DNA from: Pimelobacter simplex
Lineage (GTDB): Bacteria > Actinomycetota > Actinomycetes > Propionibacteriales > Nocardioidaceae
DNA: 64,000 nucleotides
Assembly (NCBI RefSeq): GCF_024662235.1
Contig: NZ_CP096276.1
Span: 3,596,001 to 3,660,000 of the forward strand
Reading direction: 5' to 3'
This document shows, piece after piece, positions 6,913-16,275 of this stretch; position 1 is the first letter of the stretch; each line of letters starts with the position of its first letter. The notes below the pieces were generated by a model. The model made no database searches and was not told the DNA's origin. It saw only the letters and a list, made by a program, of their open reading frames with translations. Made by a program: the position numbers and the translations under genes.

Positions 6913-8715
6913 TCAGTCGTCGCCGGGGTCGGGAGCGCCGCCCGCGGGCGGACCCGGCTTCTTGCAGACCACCGTGTCCGAGGGGGTGTAGACGGTGTGG
7001 AACTTCTCGGTGTGGTCGACCGCGGACTGGCCCGCCTTGCGGAAGATCCGGGTGACGTCGACCTGGAAGCCCGACCAGCCGGTGTGCGCCTCGCAGTCGG
7101 GGGTGGTCAGCGTCCGGGTCGCCGGCGAGACGTAGCCGTAGCGCGCGGAGGTCTTGGAGTCGATGTCCCAGGTCTTGGTCGACCACATCTGCACGGTCAC
7201 CTTGCCCTGGCGCGAGTAGTTGCTCGGGACCACCCAGGCGCGGATGAGGACGCCGTACTGCGTGTCGTTCTGGAACCGCAGGTCGACCGTCGGCCAGGCC
7301 ACGGTGGCCTCGCGGCCGACCGGGTAGCGGTCGATGTAGAACGAGTGCGGCTTGTGCTGGATGTCCTTGAGGCCGGCGAAGAACATCGCGTTGAACGTCG
7401 TCGTCGCCATCTGCGAGACGCCGCCGCCGAGGTCCTTCTTGAGGATGCCGTTGCTGATGATGTAGCCGTCGGTGAAACCGTTCTCGGCGGTGCGCTCGCC
7501 CACGGTCTTGTTGAGCGAGAACTCCTCGCCGGGCTTGAGCAGGGTGCCGTCGACCAGCTCGGCGGCGCGGCCGATGTTGACGTTGCGGTAGTCCGCGTGG
7601 GGGTAGTACGTCGAGAACTCCGAGATCTTCTCGACGATCTTGAGCGCCTTGGCGTCCTTGGTCGTGAAATCGGCGTCGGCGACGGTGGCGTTCACCTTGC
7701 CGCTGCGGGCGTCCTCGGGCGCGGTGAGCAGGCCCTGGAAGACGGTGGCGACCTCGGCCGGGTCGAAGGTGACGCCGGGCTTGGCCGGGATCACCTTGGG
7801 CTTGCCCTTGACCAGCTTGACGGTCGCGTCGACCGGCTTGCCGTTGGCCGTGGCGCCCTTGACGAGCGTGGCGAGCGCGGCCTCGTCGACGGCGGGGACG
7901 AGCTTGCCGTTCTCGGGCTTCATCGACAGCACGGAGGCGAACTTGCGGGGCGCGAGGCGGATCTCGTTCTCGCCGAACACCAGCGTCACGGCGTGGGCCA
8001 TGGCCGGGTTGGCGAAGCTGTCGACGGCCTCCTCGACGTCCGCGGAGTCGATCTCGGGCTGGGCGGCGGCGACCTGGAGGACGACGGACTTCTCGTCGCC
8101 GAGGTAGGCGTCGACGATCGCGGTCCGTGCCTCGTCGCGGTCGACCTCCTCGCCGGCCTCGGGCTGCTCGGTCTTGACGCCGTCGGCGGTGAAGAGCACC
8201 TGGCCGTCCTTGGGCGGCTTGCCGAGTCCCTCGGAGAGCGCGGTGAGCTTGTCGTCGAGGCGGGTCTCGTCGATGTGGACGACCGCGTCGACGTCCTTGC
8301 CGCCGGTGAAGTAGTCCCACTGGCGGCGCGGGCTCCAGCTGGCGCCGGCGCCGGCCGCGTCGACGGACGCGGCGTAGTCGATGTCGAGCCCGATCTCGCC
8401 GGGGGCGACGGACTCCTGGGCGTCGGCGGAGGAGCCGGCCGACTGCGCGACGGTGACCTGGATCGGCTCCTTGGCACGCTCGCCGAAGGCCTTCTGGAGC
8501 TTGGCGATGGCCGCGTCGCGGGACAGACCGCCGACGTCGACGCCGGAGATGCTGGTGCCGCGCGGGACCTTGTCACCGGCCAGGCCGTACGCCGCGGCGT
8601 ACCCGCCGCCGGCCAGGAGCGCGAGCAGCACGATGACCACGACGACGATCCGGCCCCCGGGGCGCTCGGACTTCGTCGGTTCGGTGTCGGACTCCCACAG
8701 CGTCACGCGCGCCAT
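6913..8715 (-). CDS. VanW/YoaR-family membrane-anchored cell-wall protein
   Basis: 600 aa from ATG 8715. A cytoplasmic N-terminus is followed by one transmembrane segment (IVVVVIVLLALLAGGGYAAAY). Two extracellular repeats of the YoaR-like peptidoglycan-binding type come next, starting PRGTSISGVDVGGLSRDAA. The C-terminal VanW domain contains FSTYYPHADYRNVNIGRAAELV, LNKTVGERTAENG and GGGVSQMATTTFNAMFFAGL. VanW proteins occur in some vancomycin-resistance clusters and broadly in actinobacteria; the biochemical role is unknown but the topology places it at the cell wall. An in-frame start 30 bp upstream would overlap the neighbouring gene, so 8715 is preferred. Confidence 0.85.
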   Translation of the reverse strand: MARVTLWESDTEPTKSERPGGRIVVVVIVLLALLAGGGYAAAYGLAGDKVPRGTSISGVDVGGLSRDAAIAKLQKAFGERAKEPIQVTVAQSAGSSADAQESVAPGEIGLDIDYAASVDAAGAGASWSPRRQWDYFTGGKDVDAVVHIDETRLDDKLTALSEGLGKPPKDGQVLFTADGVKTEQPEAGEEVDRDEARTAIVDAYLGDEKSVVLQVAAAQPEIDSADVEEAVDSFANPAMAHAVTLVFGENEIRLAPRKFASVLSMKPENGKLVPAVDEAALATLVKGATANGKPVDATVKLVKGKPKVIPAKPGVTFDPAEVATVFQGLLTAPEDARSGKVNATVADADFTTKDAKALKIVEKISEFSTYYPHADYRNVNIGRAAELVDGTLLKPGEEFSLNKTVGERTAENGFTDGYIISNGILKKDLGGGVSQMATTTFNAMFFAGLKDIQHKPHSFYIDRYPVGREATVAWPTVDLRFQNDTQYGVLIRAWVVPSNYSRQGKVTVQMWSTKTWDIDSKTSARYGYVSPATRTLTTPDCEAHTGWSGFQVDVTRIFRKAGQSAVDHTEKFHTVYTPSDTVVCKKPGPPAGGAPDPGDD

Positions 8716-8716
8716 C

Positions 8717-9070
8717 CTAAGGAGCCGATGGCTGCCGCTCCGCATCCGGAGCCTGGGCGCGGCGCGGCAGGAGGCCCGTGAAGCCCGCTCCGAGCACTAC
8801 CGCACCGGCCGCCAGGAGGACGTATCCGCTGGCGTCGCTGGCCACCAGGTAGTCCCCCTCGGCCCGCTCCAGCGTCAGGGCGACGAGCGCCGCCGCCCAG
8901 CCCACCGCGAACGGCAGCCGCGACCACCAGCCGCCCGGCAGGGCGACGAGGACCGCCGCGGTCGCGGCCAGCCCGAGCAGGAGGCCCCACGGGTAGCCGT
9001 GGAGCAGCACCGTGCACACCGCGACGCCGCCACCCAGCAGGACGCAGGGGACGACGAGGAGGGCGCGCAC
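8717..9070 (-). CDS. Small membrane protein, DUF6113-like
   Basis: About 117 aa starting at GTG 9070, which follows the mshB stop by 16 bp; TTG 9076 is an alternative. Four hydrophobic segments are visible: LLVVPCVLLGGGVAVCTVLL, a central LLLGLAATAAVLVALPGG, LPFAVGWAAALVALTL and VLLAAGAVVLGAGFTGLLP. The SDASGYVLL stretch before the last helix and the position next to mshB match a DUF6113-type protein often seen beside mycothiol deacetylase. The function is unknown. It is probably cotranscribed with mshB, and the next same-strand gene starts 1 bp after its stop. Confidence 0.7.
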   Translation of the reverse strand: MRALLVVPCVLLGGGVAVCTVLLHGYPWGLLLGLAATAAVLVALPGGWWSRLPFAVGWAAALVALTLERAEGDYLVASDASGYVLLAAGAVVLGAGFTGLLPRRAQAPDAERQPSAP

Positions 9071-9086
9071 GAGCAACGTCGCGGCC

Positions 9087-10010
9087 TCAGTCCGGGATCC
9101 CGGCGAACAGGTCGGTCTCCCAGCCGTTCTCGCCCCCACCGGGGCCGGCCGTGCCCTTGACCAGGCGGAACTGCTCGCGCCCGAAGGCCTGGGCGCCCAC
9201 GTTGTTGGACAGCGCGAAGAACGGCCCGTCGGTGGTGATCTGCGTGGCGTGCGCGCGCAGGGCGTCGAGCTTGGCCTCGACGTGCTCGCTCGCGTCGACC
9301 TCGGAGGTGATGTCCTCGTCGGGACGGAACATCGCCGGCAGGTCGCCCTCGGGGTCCATGCCCTCGAAGGTCGTCGTGTCGCCCGCGGCCCGCAGCCGGC
9401 GCAGGCCCTCGCGGATGCGGCTCTCGGAGATCGCGCCCCAGTAGATCTTCGCGATGTCCCAGGCCTCCCCCAGGTCCCGCCGGTACGACGGCGCGGCGGC
9501 CAGCTGCGCGGCGTACATCGCGACCCGGTGGGCCTGGATGTGATCGGGGTGGCCGTAGCCGCCGAACTCGTCGTACGTCACGAGGACCTGGGGCCGCACC
9601 TCGCGGATGACCGCGACGAGGTGGGTGGCCGCCTCGGTGAGGTCGGCGTGCCAGAAGGCGTTGTCGTGGATGTCGTCGGCGGCGATGGCATGACCGTCCT
9701 CGTGCCACTTCATCCCGGAGTCGCGGTAGGTGCCGAAGCCGCCGAGGAACCGGTGGTCGGTGACGCCGAGGGCGGCCATCGCGGCGGCGAGCTCGCCCTG
9801 GCGGTGCTCGCCGAGGCGGTCGTCCTTGTCGGCGGCCAGGTGCTCGAGCTCGGGGACCAGGATCTCGCCCATCTCGCCGGCCGTGCAGGTGACGAGCGTG
9901 ACGCCGCGACCCTCGGCGACGTACTTGGCCATGGTGGCGCCCTGGCCGATCGACTCGTCGTCGGGGTGGGCGTGCACGAGCAGCAGACGGTGTGCCGCGG
10001 TTTCGGTCAT
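9087..10010 (-). CDS. mshB: 1D-myo-inositol 2-acetamido-2-deoxy-alpha-D-glucopyranoside deacetylase
   Basis: 307 aa. It is the second committed enzyme of mycothiol synthesis, removing acetyl from GlcNAc-Ins. The LmbE-fold zinc site is visible: HAHPDDES (His15, Asp17 as general base, Asp18) and the later GHPDHIQAH supplying the third ligand. The C-terminal part ([28 protein letters not shown]) is typical of MshB rather than of the amidase Mca. TACGCT (10023-10018) lies 7 nt before the ATG, so the mRNA may be leaderless. A DUF6113-like membrane gene follows. Mycothiol is restricted to Actinobacteria, which fixes the phylum. Confidence 0.93.
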   Translation of the reverse strand: MTETAAHRLLLVHAHPDDESIGQGATMAKYVAEGRGVTLVTCTAGEMGEILVPELEHLAADKDDRLGEHRQGELAAAMAALGVTDHRFLGGFGTYRDSGMKWHEDGHAIAADDIHDNAFWHADLTEAATHLVAVIREVRPQVLVTYDEFGGYGHPDHIQAHRVAMYAAQLAAAPSYRRDLGEAWDIAKIYWGAISESRIREGLRRLRAAGDTTTFEGMDPEGDLPAMFRPDEDITSEVDASEHVEAKLDALRAHATQITTDGPFFALSNNVGAQAFGREQFRLVKGTAGPGGGENGWETDLFAGIPD

Positions 10011-10035
10011 GCTGACGAGCGTAATGATGTGCTCC

Positions 10036-11049
10036 ATGACCTCTCGTCGCGGGCGGACCGCAACCACCGCGGGGACCCTCGCGCTCGCCCTCGCCGGCAG
10101 CACGTTGAGCGGGTGCGGCCTGCTCGACGGCAGCTCCCGGCTGGAGAAGGCGCTGGAGTACCTCCCGGCCGACACCCGGACCGTGCTGTTCGTCGACCGC
10201 GCCCAGGTCGCCGACCGGGTCGACCTCGACGACCTCACGACCGGCGGCTCCGAGGACGACGTCAGCCGGTGGGCCGAGGCGACCAAGGGCGAGGCCTACG
10301 GAACCGAGCTCGCCCGGTGGCTGGTCCCCATGCAGGAGGCGGCGTTCAGCGACTTCGACGTCGAGTGGGAGGTGGTCGGCACCGACGACGGCGGGATCTC
10401 CCGGATCTGGCGGATGTCCGACGACCTCGACTTCGAGAAGGTCTCCGCCGACCTCGAGGACGCCGGCTACGAGCGCTCCGGCAGCAAGGACCGACCGGTC
10501 TTCAAGGCCGACCTCAGCGACACCGAGAACGGCCTGGTCGGCGGGCGCTACCCGATCCCGCCGCTCGAGATCGCCCTCGTACCCGGCGAGGAGCTCATCG
10601 TCACCGGCACCCGGATCGACGACATCCTCGCGGCGGTGGACGACGACGCCGACTCGCTCGCCGACAAGGGCAGCTTCGGCGACCTGCTCGGCCAGGCCGA
10701 CCACCAGGACGACCTGGAGTACGCCGCCCTCGGCCTCGACGCCCCGTGCGCACCCACCGACGAGCCCGACGCGAAGGGCGAGGGCCTCGGCCTGTTCGTG
10801 CCCTCCGACGAGGAGGTCCGCGCGGTGCGCCTGTTCGACACCGACGCGGCTGCCGAGGCCGATGCCGCCGCCCTGGAGGACGCTCTCGCCGCGTTCGGCG
10901 AGCGCAGCGGCGTCGACCTCGCGGACGACGTCACGACCGACGGTCGCGCGGTGCGGGTCGAGACCGGGTTCGACGAGCGCGCCGTGCTCGCCCAGGCCTA
11001 CGTGCGCCAGGAAGGGCCGTTCGGCTGCCCCGCGAACGCGCCTAGATGA
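10036..11049 (+). CDS. Putative lipoprotein of unknown function
   Basis: 337 aa from ATG 10036 (ATG 10024 and 10027 are in frame upstream). A Tat/Sec-like start [10 protein letters not shown] and hydrophobic core lead to the lipobox LSGC, so the mature protein should be lipid-anchored outside the membrane. The body is very acidic and has no domain I recognise. Recurrent elements are [46 protein letters not shown], and a C-terminal [13 protein letters not shown] with a Cys that could pair with Cys in DAPCAPT. It diverges from mshB with a 25-bp gap. The stop codon lies inside the left arm of the inverted-repeat element that follows. Confidence 0.8.
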   Translation: MTSRRGRTATTAGTLALALAGSTLSGCGLLDGSSRLEKALEYLPADTRTVLFVDRAQVADRVDLDDLTTGGSEDDVSRWAEATKGEAYGTELARWLVPMQEAAFSDFDVEWEVVGTDDGGISRIWRMSDDLDFEKVSADLEDAGYERSGSKDRPVFKADLSDTENGLVGGRYPIPPLEIALVPGEELIVTGTRIDDILAAVDDDADSLADKGSFGDLLGQADHQDDLEYAALGLDAPCAPTDEPDAKGEGLGLFVPSDEEVRAVRLFDTDAAAEADAAALEDALAAFGERSGVDLADDVTTDGRAVRVETGFDERAVLAQAYVRQEGPFGCPANAPR

Positions 11050-11204
11050 GTAACTCCAAGCTCTCGCACGCCGAGCCCCACTCAGCATCCACGTCGGCTG
11101 CGTTGCCGACGCTCGACGTGCGCCCAGCATGCCTTCACGCCGGCGCCTTGCCGACGCGGCGCCGAGCGGCGCTCGACGCACGACCCCTTGGACTTACTCA
11201 TCTA
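11043..11204. repeat. 162-bp element with 18-bp terminal inverted repeats between convergent genes
   Basis: The left end TAGATGAGTAACTCCAAG (11043-11060) is repeated, inverted with one mismatch, at 11187-11204. TAGATGAGTAA carries a stop in all three frames, and both convergent genes end in these arms. The interior has nested stems: CGTCGGC/GCCGACG, an outer pair CGCACGCCGAG with CTCGACGTGCG, and a second GGCGCC-rich hairpin. No coding capacity. It could be a MITE-like insertion or an elaborate bidirectional terminator. Confidence 0.75.
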
Positions 11205-11492
11205 GTCCGGGCGCTTGATCCGCTTCGGCGCGTCGGGCAGCGGCAGCATGCTGCCGGTCGGGCCGCCGATCGGCCCGGGGCTCTCGTCCTCGGCGTCCAG
11301 CCAGCCGTCGTAGGTCTCGACGAGCATCTCCAGCTGGATCTCGGGGGCGTCGGTCAGGACCGCCCACGGGTGGTCCTCGTCGTCGTCCTCGCCGGCCAGG
11401 CGCTCGCGCACGACCTCGGCGGTGAAACCGCCGCGCTGGAGCACCAGCGCGGCCGCGCGTGCGTCGTCCTCGTCGAAGAAGATGCCTCTCAC
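11202..11492 (-). CDS. Small acidic hypothetical protein
   Basis: 96 aa from GTG 11492. The sequence MRGIFFDEDDARAAALVLQ reads like a compact alpha/beta domain resembling the first strand and helix of ferredoxin-like folds. It is followed by an acidic loop (GEDDDEDHPWAVLTDAP) and a helix containing LEMLVETYDGWL. The tail ends in a proline/lysine-rich KRIKRPD. I do not recognise a family. Its stop codon lies in the right arm of the 162-bp inverted-repeat element, and the next plus-strand gene starts 41 bp from its own start. Confidence 0.7.
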   Translation of the reverse strand: MRGIFFDEDDARAAALVLQRGGFTAEVVRERLAGEDDDEDHPWAVLTDAPEIQLEMLVETYDGWLDAEDESPGPIGGPTGSMLPLPDAPKRIKRPD

Positions 11493-11533
11493 GGGTCCAT
11501 CATCCCCCAGCCCCCGGGTTCTAGGGTGAGCCT

Positions 11534-12580
11534 GTGCCCGGCTTGCATCTGACCCGTACGACGGACAACGGCGACGAGATCGACGCCCTGGCCGGGGCCC
11601 TGCGCTCCGACGGCGGCGGACGGGTGGGCGTGACCGGCATGGTGCCGGACCTGCCGGGACGGTTGCGCCGCACGTTCGCGCCGTCGCCGCGGCTGCTCGG
11701 GCTCAAGGTCAGCCAGGCCTACACGTGGGAGGGTCCCGACCGGCGCGACCGCGGGTGGTGGCCGCAGGGCATCACGACGTCGGCCGAGACCGGCTTCCGC
11801 GAAGCGCACGGGCACGACGTGCTGATGACGTCCTGGTACTCGCGCACCGGGCAGGGCTCGCGGGTCAGCCTGGTCGACCTGCACCACCGGCGCTACGGGC
11901 ACGTCCTGCTGGTGACGCCGAAGGTCGTGGACGGCGAGCCGGGGTTCGCGCCGCTCAAGGTGCACGCGGGCGGGATCGTCTGGCACGGCGACTACCTCCA
12001 CGTCGCGGCGACCGGGCGCGGGTTCTCGAGCTGTCACCTCGGTGACGTGCTGCGGGTGCCGGCCGGGTCGCCGTACGAGACGTTCGGGCACCGCTACGTG
12101 CTGCCGGTCCGGTTCGCGCACAAGGGGGTGGCCGACGAGGGCGTCGGCCGGCTGCGGTTCTCGTTCTTCAGCGTCGACCGCTCGGGGCCCGAGCCGACGC
12201 TGCTGGTCGGTGAGTACGGCTCCAGCAAGCAGTCGCGCCGGCTCGCGCGGTTCGCGATCGACCCGGCGACCGCGCTGCCGCGACCGGACGCCGACGGGCT
12301 GATCCGGCCCGAGCTCGACGACCGCGGGGCGCTGCGGATGCAGGGCGTGGCCGCCGTCGACGGGACCTACTACGTGACGCGCTCGCGCACGCCGTACCTC
12401 CCCGGCTCCGTGTACGTCGGCCGCCCGGGCGCCTTCCGCGAGCACCTGGCCGCCACGCCCCTCGGCCCCGAGGACCTGGTCTGGTGGCCCGAGACCGACG
12501 CGTTCTGGTCGGTGAGCGAGCACCCGGGGCGCCGCTGGATCTTCGCGATGCGGCGCCGCGACCTCAGGCCACGGGGGTAG
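11534..12580 (+). CDS. Hypothetical protein with beta-propeller-like composition
   Basis: 348 aa without a clear signal peptide. Short beta-rich blocks recur: [59 protein letters not shown] and [17 protein letters not shown]. Their spacing suggests repeated blades, as in propeller proteins that bind or hydrolyse carbohydrate or lipid. No catalytic motif is evident. A TAGGGT hexamer at 11522-11527 leaves 6 nt before GTG 11534, so translation is probably leaderless. The 3' end overlaps the kbl gene on the other strand by 17 bp. Confidence 0.75.
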   Translation: MPGLHLTRTTDNGDEIDALAGALRSDGGGRVGVTGMVPDLPGRLRRTFAPSPRLLGLKVSQAYTWEGPDRRDRGWWPQGITTSAETGFREAHGHDVLMTSWYSRTGQGSRVSLVDLHHRRYGHVLLVTPKVVDGEPGFAPLKVHAGGIVWHGDYLHVAATGRGFSSCHLGDVLRVPAGSPYETFGHRYVLPVRFAHKGVADEGVGRLRFSFFSVDRSGPEPTLLVGEYGSSKQSRRLARFAIDPATALPRPDADGLIRPELDDRGALRMQGVAAVDGTYYVTRSRTPYLPGSVYVGRPGAFREHLAATPLGPEDLVWWPETDAFWSVSEHPGRRWIFAMRRRDLRPRG

Positions 12581-13751
12581 CGACCGCCCGCGCGACGGCG
12601 AAGGCCTCGACGCACCGGCGGACCTGGTCCTCGGTGTGCGCGGCCGAGAGCTGCACCCGGATGCGCGCCTGGCCGCGCGGCACGACGGGGAAGCTGAACG
12701 CGGTCACGTAGACGCCGTGCTTCTGCATCTCGTCCGCGATCCGCGCGGTGAGTGCGGCGTCGCCGAACATCACCGGCACGATCGGGTGCTCGCCCGGCAG
12801 CAGGTCGAAGCCCTCGGCCTCCATGAGCGAGCGGAAGAGCGCGGCGTTGGCGCGCAGCTGCTCGCGCAGCTCGCCCGATCCCTCGACCAGGTCGAGCGCG
12901 CGCAGCGTGCCCGCGACGATGGACGGGGCGAGCGTGTTGGAGAACAGGTAGGGCCGCGAGCGCTGGCGCAGCAGCGCGACGATCTCACGGTGCGACGAGA
13001 CGTAGCCGCCGGAGGCGCCGCCGAGGGCCTTGCCGAAGGTGCCGGTGTAGATGTCGACGCGGTCCGCGACACCGCACAGCTCGGGCGTGCCGCGACCGCC
13101 GTCGCCGATGAAGCCGACGGCGTGGGAGTCGTCGACGAGGACGAGGGCGTCGTACTTGTCGGCGAGGTCGCAGATCTCGCGCAGGGGCGCGATGTAGCCG
13201 TCCATCGAGAACACGCCGTCGGTGACGACGACGCGGAAGCGCGCGTCGGCGGCGGACTTCAGCTGCTCCTCGAGGTCGGCCATGTCGCGGTTGGCGTAGC
13301 GCAGCCGGCGGGCCTTGGAGAGCCGGATGCCGTCGATGATCGAGGCGTGGTTGAGGGCGTCGGAGATGATCGCGTCCTCGGCACCGAAGAGGGTCTCGAA
13401 GACGCCGCCGTTGGCGTCGAAGCACGACGAGTACAGGATCGTGTCGTCGGTGCCCAGGAACTCGGAGAGCCGGCGCTCCAGCTCGAGGTGCTGCTCCTGG
13501 GTGCCGCAGATGAAGCGCACGCTGGCCAGGCCGTAGCCCCACTCGTCGAGCGCGCCGCGAGCGGCGTCGAGGAGGCGCGGGTCGTCGGCCAGGCCGAGGT
13601 AGTTGTTGGCGCAGAAGTTGAGCACCTCGGCACCGTCGGCGACGATCTCGGCCTTCTGGGGGCCGCGGATGCCGCGCTCGCGCTTGGTCAGACCCGCCTG
13701 CTCGATGCCGTCGAGCTCGGCGGTGAGGTGGTTCCTGAAGTTCCCGTACAT
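12564..13751 (-). CDS. kbl: Glycine C-acetyltransferase (2-amino-3-ketobutyrate CoA ligase)
   Basis: 395 aa. A PLP enzyme of the alpha-oxoamine synthase family that splits 2-amino-3-ketobutyrate with CoA into glycine and acetyl-CoA. [38 protein letters not shown] and the PLP-lysine motif [12 protein letters not shown] are all present. The length equals that of E. coli Kbl (398 aa). The start codon overlaps the tdh stop (TGATG), so translation is coupled with tdh and the two genes form the threonine degradation operon. Confidence 0.95.
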   Translation of the reverse strand: MYGNFRNHLTAELDGIEQAGLTKRERGIRGPQKAEIVADGAEVLNFCANNYLGLADDPRLLDAARGALDEWGYGLASVRFICGTQEQHLELERRLSEFLGTDDTILYSSCFDANGGVFETLFGAEDAIISDALNHASIIDGIRLSKARRLRYANRDMADLEEQLKSAADARFRVVVTDGVFSMDGYIAPLREICDLADKYDALVLVDDSHAVGFIGDGGRGTPELCGVADRVDIYTGTFGKALGGASGGYVSSHREIVALLRQRSRPYLFSNTLAPSIVAGTLRALDLVEGSGELREQLRANAALFRSLMEAEGFDLLPGEHPIVPVMFGDAALTARIADEMQKHGVYVTAFSFPVVPRGQARIRVQLSAAHTEDQVRRCVEAFAVARAVATPVA

Positions 13752-14794
13752 CACAGCTCCGTCCAGTCCAGAACAACCTTGCCGACCCCGGCGGACGCCG
13801 CGATCTCGAAGCCCCGCTCCCACTCGCGGGCGGGGAGGCGGTCGGAGATCACCGAGGAGATCGCCTCTCGCAGGGTGCTGCTCGTCTGCAGCATCGCGCC
13901 CATCGCGTTCCAGGTCTCGAACATCTCCCGGCCGTAGATGCCCTTGAGCGTCAGCATGTGCGTGACGACCTTGCCCCAGTCGACGGCGAACGGCGCGCTG
14001 GGCAGGCCGAGCATGGCGATCCGGCCGCCGTGGTTCATGTTGTCGATCATCTGCGGCAGCGCCGACGGGGCGCCGCTCATCTCGAAGCCCACGTCGAAGC
14101 CCTCGCGCATGCCCAGCGAACGCTGGACGTCGCGCACGCTGGCCTGCGAGACGTCGACGACGGCGTCCGCGCCCATGCCCTTGGCGAGCTCGAGGCGGGC
14201 CGGGCTGACGTCGGTGCCGACGACATAGCGGGCGCCGACGTGGCGGGCGATCGCGATCGCCATCAGCCCGATCGGGCCGCAGCCGGCGACGAGGACGTCC
14301 TCGCCCACCAGGGGGAACGCGAGCGCGGTGTGCACGGCGTTGCCGAGCGGGTCGAAGATCGCGCCGAGGCCGGGCTCCACGTCGGGGTGGTGGACCCACA
14401 CGTTGCTGGCCGGGAGGCTGAGGTACTCCGCGAACGCGCCGTCGCGCTGGACGCCGAGCCCGACCGTGCGGATGCACATCTGGCGGCGGCCGGCGCGGCA
14501 GTTGCGGCAGGTGCCGCACACGATGTGGCCCTCGCCGGAGACCCGGTCGCCGACCGCGACGTCGTCGACCAGCGGGCCGACCTCGACCACCTCGCCGTAG
14601 AACTCGTGACCGGGGGTCAGCGGCGCGGTGACCGCCCCCGCCGCCCACTCGTCCCAGCGCAGGATGTGCAGGTCCGTGCCGCAGATGCCGGTGCGCAGCA
14701 CCCGGATCACCACGTCGGCCGGGCCGCAGACCGGGTCCGGGCGGTCGACGAGCACGAGCCCGGGGCCTGCCTCGGCCTTGAAGAGCGCCTTCAT
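13751..14794 (-). CDS. tdh: L-threonine 3-dehydrogenase
   Basis: 347 aa zinc-dependent medium-chain dehydrogenase. The catalytic zinc ligands are Cys38 (GICGTDLHI) and His63-Glu64 (GHEFYGE). The structural zinc uses Cys93, 96, 99 and 107 ([15 protein letters not shown]). The Rossmann motif is [11 protein letters not shown]. It oxidises threonine with NAD+ to 2-amino-3-ketobutyrate, which the kbl product consumes. It is transcribed away from a LysR gene across a 90-bp gap carrying a 12-bp perfect palindrome, so this operon may be a target of that regulator. Confidence 0.94.
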   Translation of the reverse strand: MKALFKAEAGPGLVLVDRPDPVCGPADVVIRVLRTGICGTDLHILRWDEWAAGAVTAPLTPGHEFYGEVVEVGPLVDDVAVGDRVSGEGHIVCGTCRNCRAGRRQMCIRTVGLGVQRDGAFAEYLSLPASNVWVHHPDVEPGLGAIFDPLGNAVHTALAFPLVGEDVLVAGCGPIGLMAIAIARHVGARYVVGTDVSPARLELAKGMGADAVVDVSQASVRDVQRSLGMREGFDVGFEMSGAPSALPQMIDNMNHGGRIAMLGLPSAPFAVDWGKVVTHMLTLKGIYGREMFETWNAMGAMLQTSSTLREAISSVISDRLPAREWERGFEIAASAGVGKVVLDWTEL

Positions 14795-14854
14795 GGGACC
14801 AGTGAAGAACCCCCGGACCGTTCAGAGCAACGGGCAGTTTCTGCAACGTCCTTT

Positions 14855-14866
14855 AAGTGATCACTT
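14855..14866. promoter_or_regulatory. Perfect palindrome AAGTGATCACTT in the tdh / lysR divergent region
   Basis: A 12-bp perfect palindrome stands immediately upstream of the TAGGCT hexamer (14872-14877) of the LysR-family gene, in the local AT-rich part of the gap. Its position would let a bound regulator control its own gene and, across the gap, tdh-kbl. It is not the classical T-N11-A LysR box, so the binding protein is open. Confidence 0.5.
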
Positions 14867-14884
14867 CACAGTAGGCTGACCGCC

Positions 14885-15799
14885 ATGGAGCTGCACCAGC
14901 TGACCGTCCTGCGCGAGCTCGGGGCACTCGGCAGCGTCACCGCCGTGGCCGAGGCGCTGCACGTCTCCCCCTCGGCCGTCTCGCAGCACCTCGCGGCCCT
15001 CCAGCGGCAGTTCGCGACCCCGCTGACCCGGCGCGAGGGCCGGGTGCTCACGCTCACCGACGCGGGCCAGGTGCTCGCCCAGGCCGGGGCGGGCGTCATC
15101 GACGCGATGGCGGCCGCGCAGAGCGCCGTCGAGGAGTTCGAGCACCGCGCGGGCGGCACCGTCACGCTGAGCAGCTTCCACAGCGCCGGCCAGGCCCTCT
15201 TCGGGCCGCTGCTGCGGGCACTCGGCGACGGGCCCGGCGTACCGGACCTGCGGCTGGCGGACGAGGACGTCGCCCAGAGCGACTTCCCCGCCCTCACCGC
15301 GCAGTACGACCTCGTGCTCGCGCACCGCATGGAGCACAGCCCGCCCTGGCCGGGCGCCGACCTCCACGTCGTCCACCTGGCCCGGGAGCCGCTGGACGTC
15401 GCACTGCCCGCCTCCCACGCCCTCGCCCGCAAGCGCACGCTGCGCCCGCGCGACGTGATCGGCGAGCGCTGGGTGACCAGCCGCGTGGGCTACTCCCCCG
15501 ACGACGTCCTCACCGCCGTCGCCGCGCTGGCCAGCCGGCCGGCCGAGGTCGTGCACCGGGTCAACGACTACGGCGCGGTCGCGGCGCTCGTCGCGGCGGG
15601 CTCCGGGATCGGGCTGCTGCCCCGCTACACCGCGTCCCACCCGTACGACGACGTGGTGCTCCGCCCCCTCCACGGCCTCAGCACCAGCCGCACCATCGAC
15701 GTCCTCGCCCGCCCCGAGACCCTGCGCCGGCGCTCGGTGCAGACGGTCGTCCGGGCGTTGCGGCTCGTCATGGAGCGGCTGGTGGCGTCACAGGGTTGA
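14885..15799 (+). CDS. LysR-family transcriptional regulator
   Basis: 304 aa. The N-terminal winged helix-turn-helix covers about residues 1-60 (LHQLTVLRELGALGSVTAVAEALHVSPSAVSQHLAALQ), and the rest is a periplasmic-binding-like effector domain starting near GGTVTLSSF. TAGGCT at 14872-14877 is 7 nt before the ATG, suggesting a leaderless transcript. It diverges from tdh-kbl and is followed after 8 bp by guanine deaminase on the same strand. The regulated process could be threonine or purine degradation, and the sequence alone does not decide. Confidence 0.9.
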   Translation: MELHQLTVLRELGALGSVTAVAEALHVSPSAVSQHLAALQRQFATPLTRREGRVLTLTDAGQVLAQAGAGVIDAMAAAQSAVEEFEHRAGGTVTLSSFHSAGQALFGPLLRALGDGPGVPDLRLADEDVAQSDFPALTAQYDLVLAHRMEHSPPWPGADLHVVHLAREPLDVALPASHALARKRTLRPRDVIGERWVTSRVGYSPDDVLTAVAALASRPAEVVHRVNDYGAVAALVAAGSGIGLLPRYTASHPYDDVVLRPLHGLSTSRTIDVLARPETLRRRSVQTVVRALRLVMERLVASQG

Positions 15800-15807
15800 A
15801 TGGCGCC

Positions 15808-16275
15808 ATGAGCGAGGAGACCTGGCTGGCGCAGGCGATCGACCTGGCGACGGCCAACGTGGCCGACGGCGGTGGGCCCTTCGGCGCGGTGATCGTCCGT
15901 GACGGCGCGGTCGTGGCCACCGGGCAGAACCGGGTGACCCGCAACCTCGACCCGACCGCCCACGCCGAGGTGATGGCGATCCGGACCGCGTGCACGGCGC
16001 TCGCGACGTTCGAGCTGACGGGCTGCGTGCTCTACACCTCGTGCGAGCCCTGCCCGCTGTGCCTCTCGGCCTCGCTGTGGGCCCGGCTCGACCGCGTCGT
16101 CTACGCCGCCGACCGCGACGACGCCGCACGGGGCGGCTTCGACGACCGCGCGTTCTACGAGCTGTTCGACCGGCCGCGCTCGGAGTGGTCGATGGCGATC
16201 GCCAACGTCCGCCCGCCCGACGCGACCGCGCCGTTCGACGCGTGGCTCGCGCACGAGCAGCGCACGGCCTACTAG
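15808..16275 (+). CDS. guaD: Guanine deaminase (cytidine-deaminase-fold nucleobase deaminase)
   Basis: 155 aa. Zinc-site motifs HAEVMAIRTA (His52, Glu54) and TSCEPCPLCLSA (Cys82, Cys85) match bacterial GuaD, which deaminates guanine to xanthine. TadA-type tRNA deaminases share the fold, but the C-terminal EWSMAIANVRPPDA segment and the length favour GuaD. It starts 8 bp after the LysR gene and is probably cotranscribed. The xanthine dehydrogenase genes 4 kb away would use its product. The last 4 bp overlap the convergent membrane-protein gene. Confidence 0.82.
   Translation: MSEETWLAQAIDLATANVADGGGPFGAVIVRDGAVVATGQNRVTRNLDPTAHAEVMAIRTACTALATFELTGCVLYTSCEPCPLCLSASLWARLDRVVYAADRDDAARGGFDDRAFYELFDRPRSEWSMAIANVRPPDATAPFDAWLAHEQRTAY

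Noticed and set aside
8716-8745. Start 30 bp upstream for the VanW-like protein
   Set aside because: It would overlap the end of the neighbouring membrane-protein gene, and the residues MARVTLWE directly precede the conserved region.
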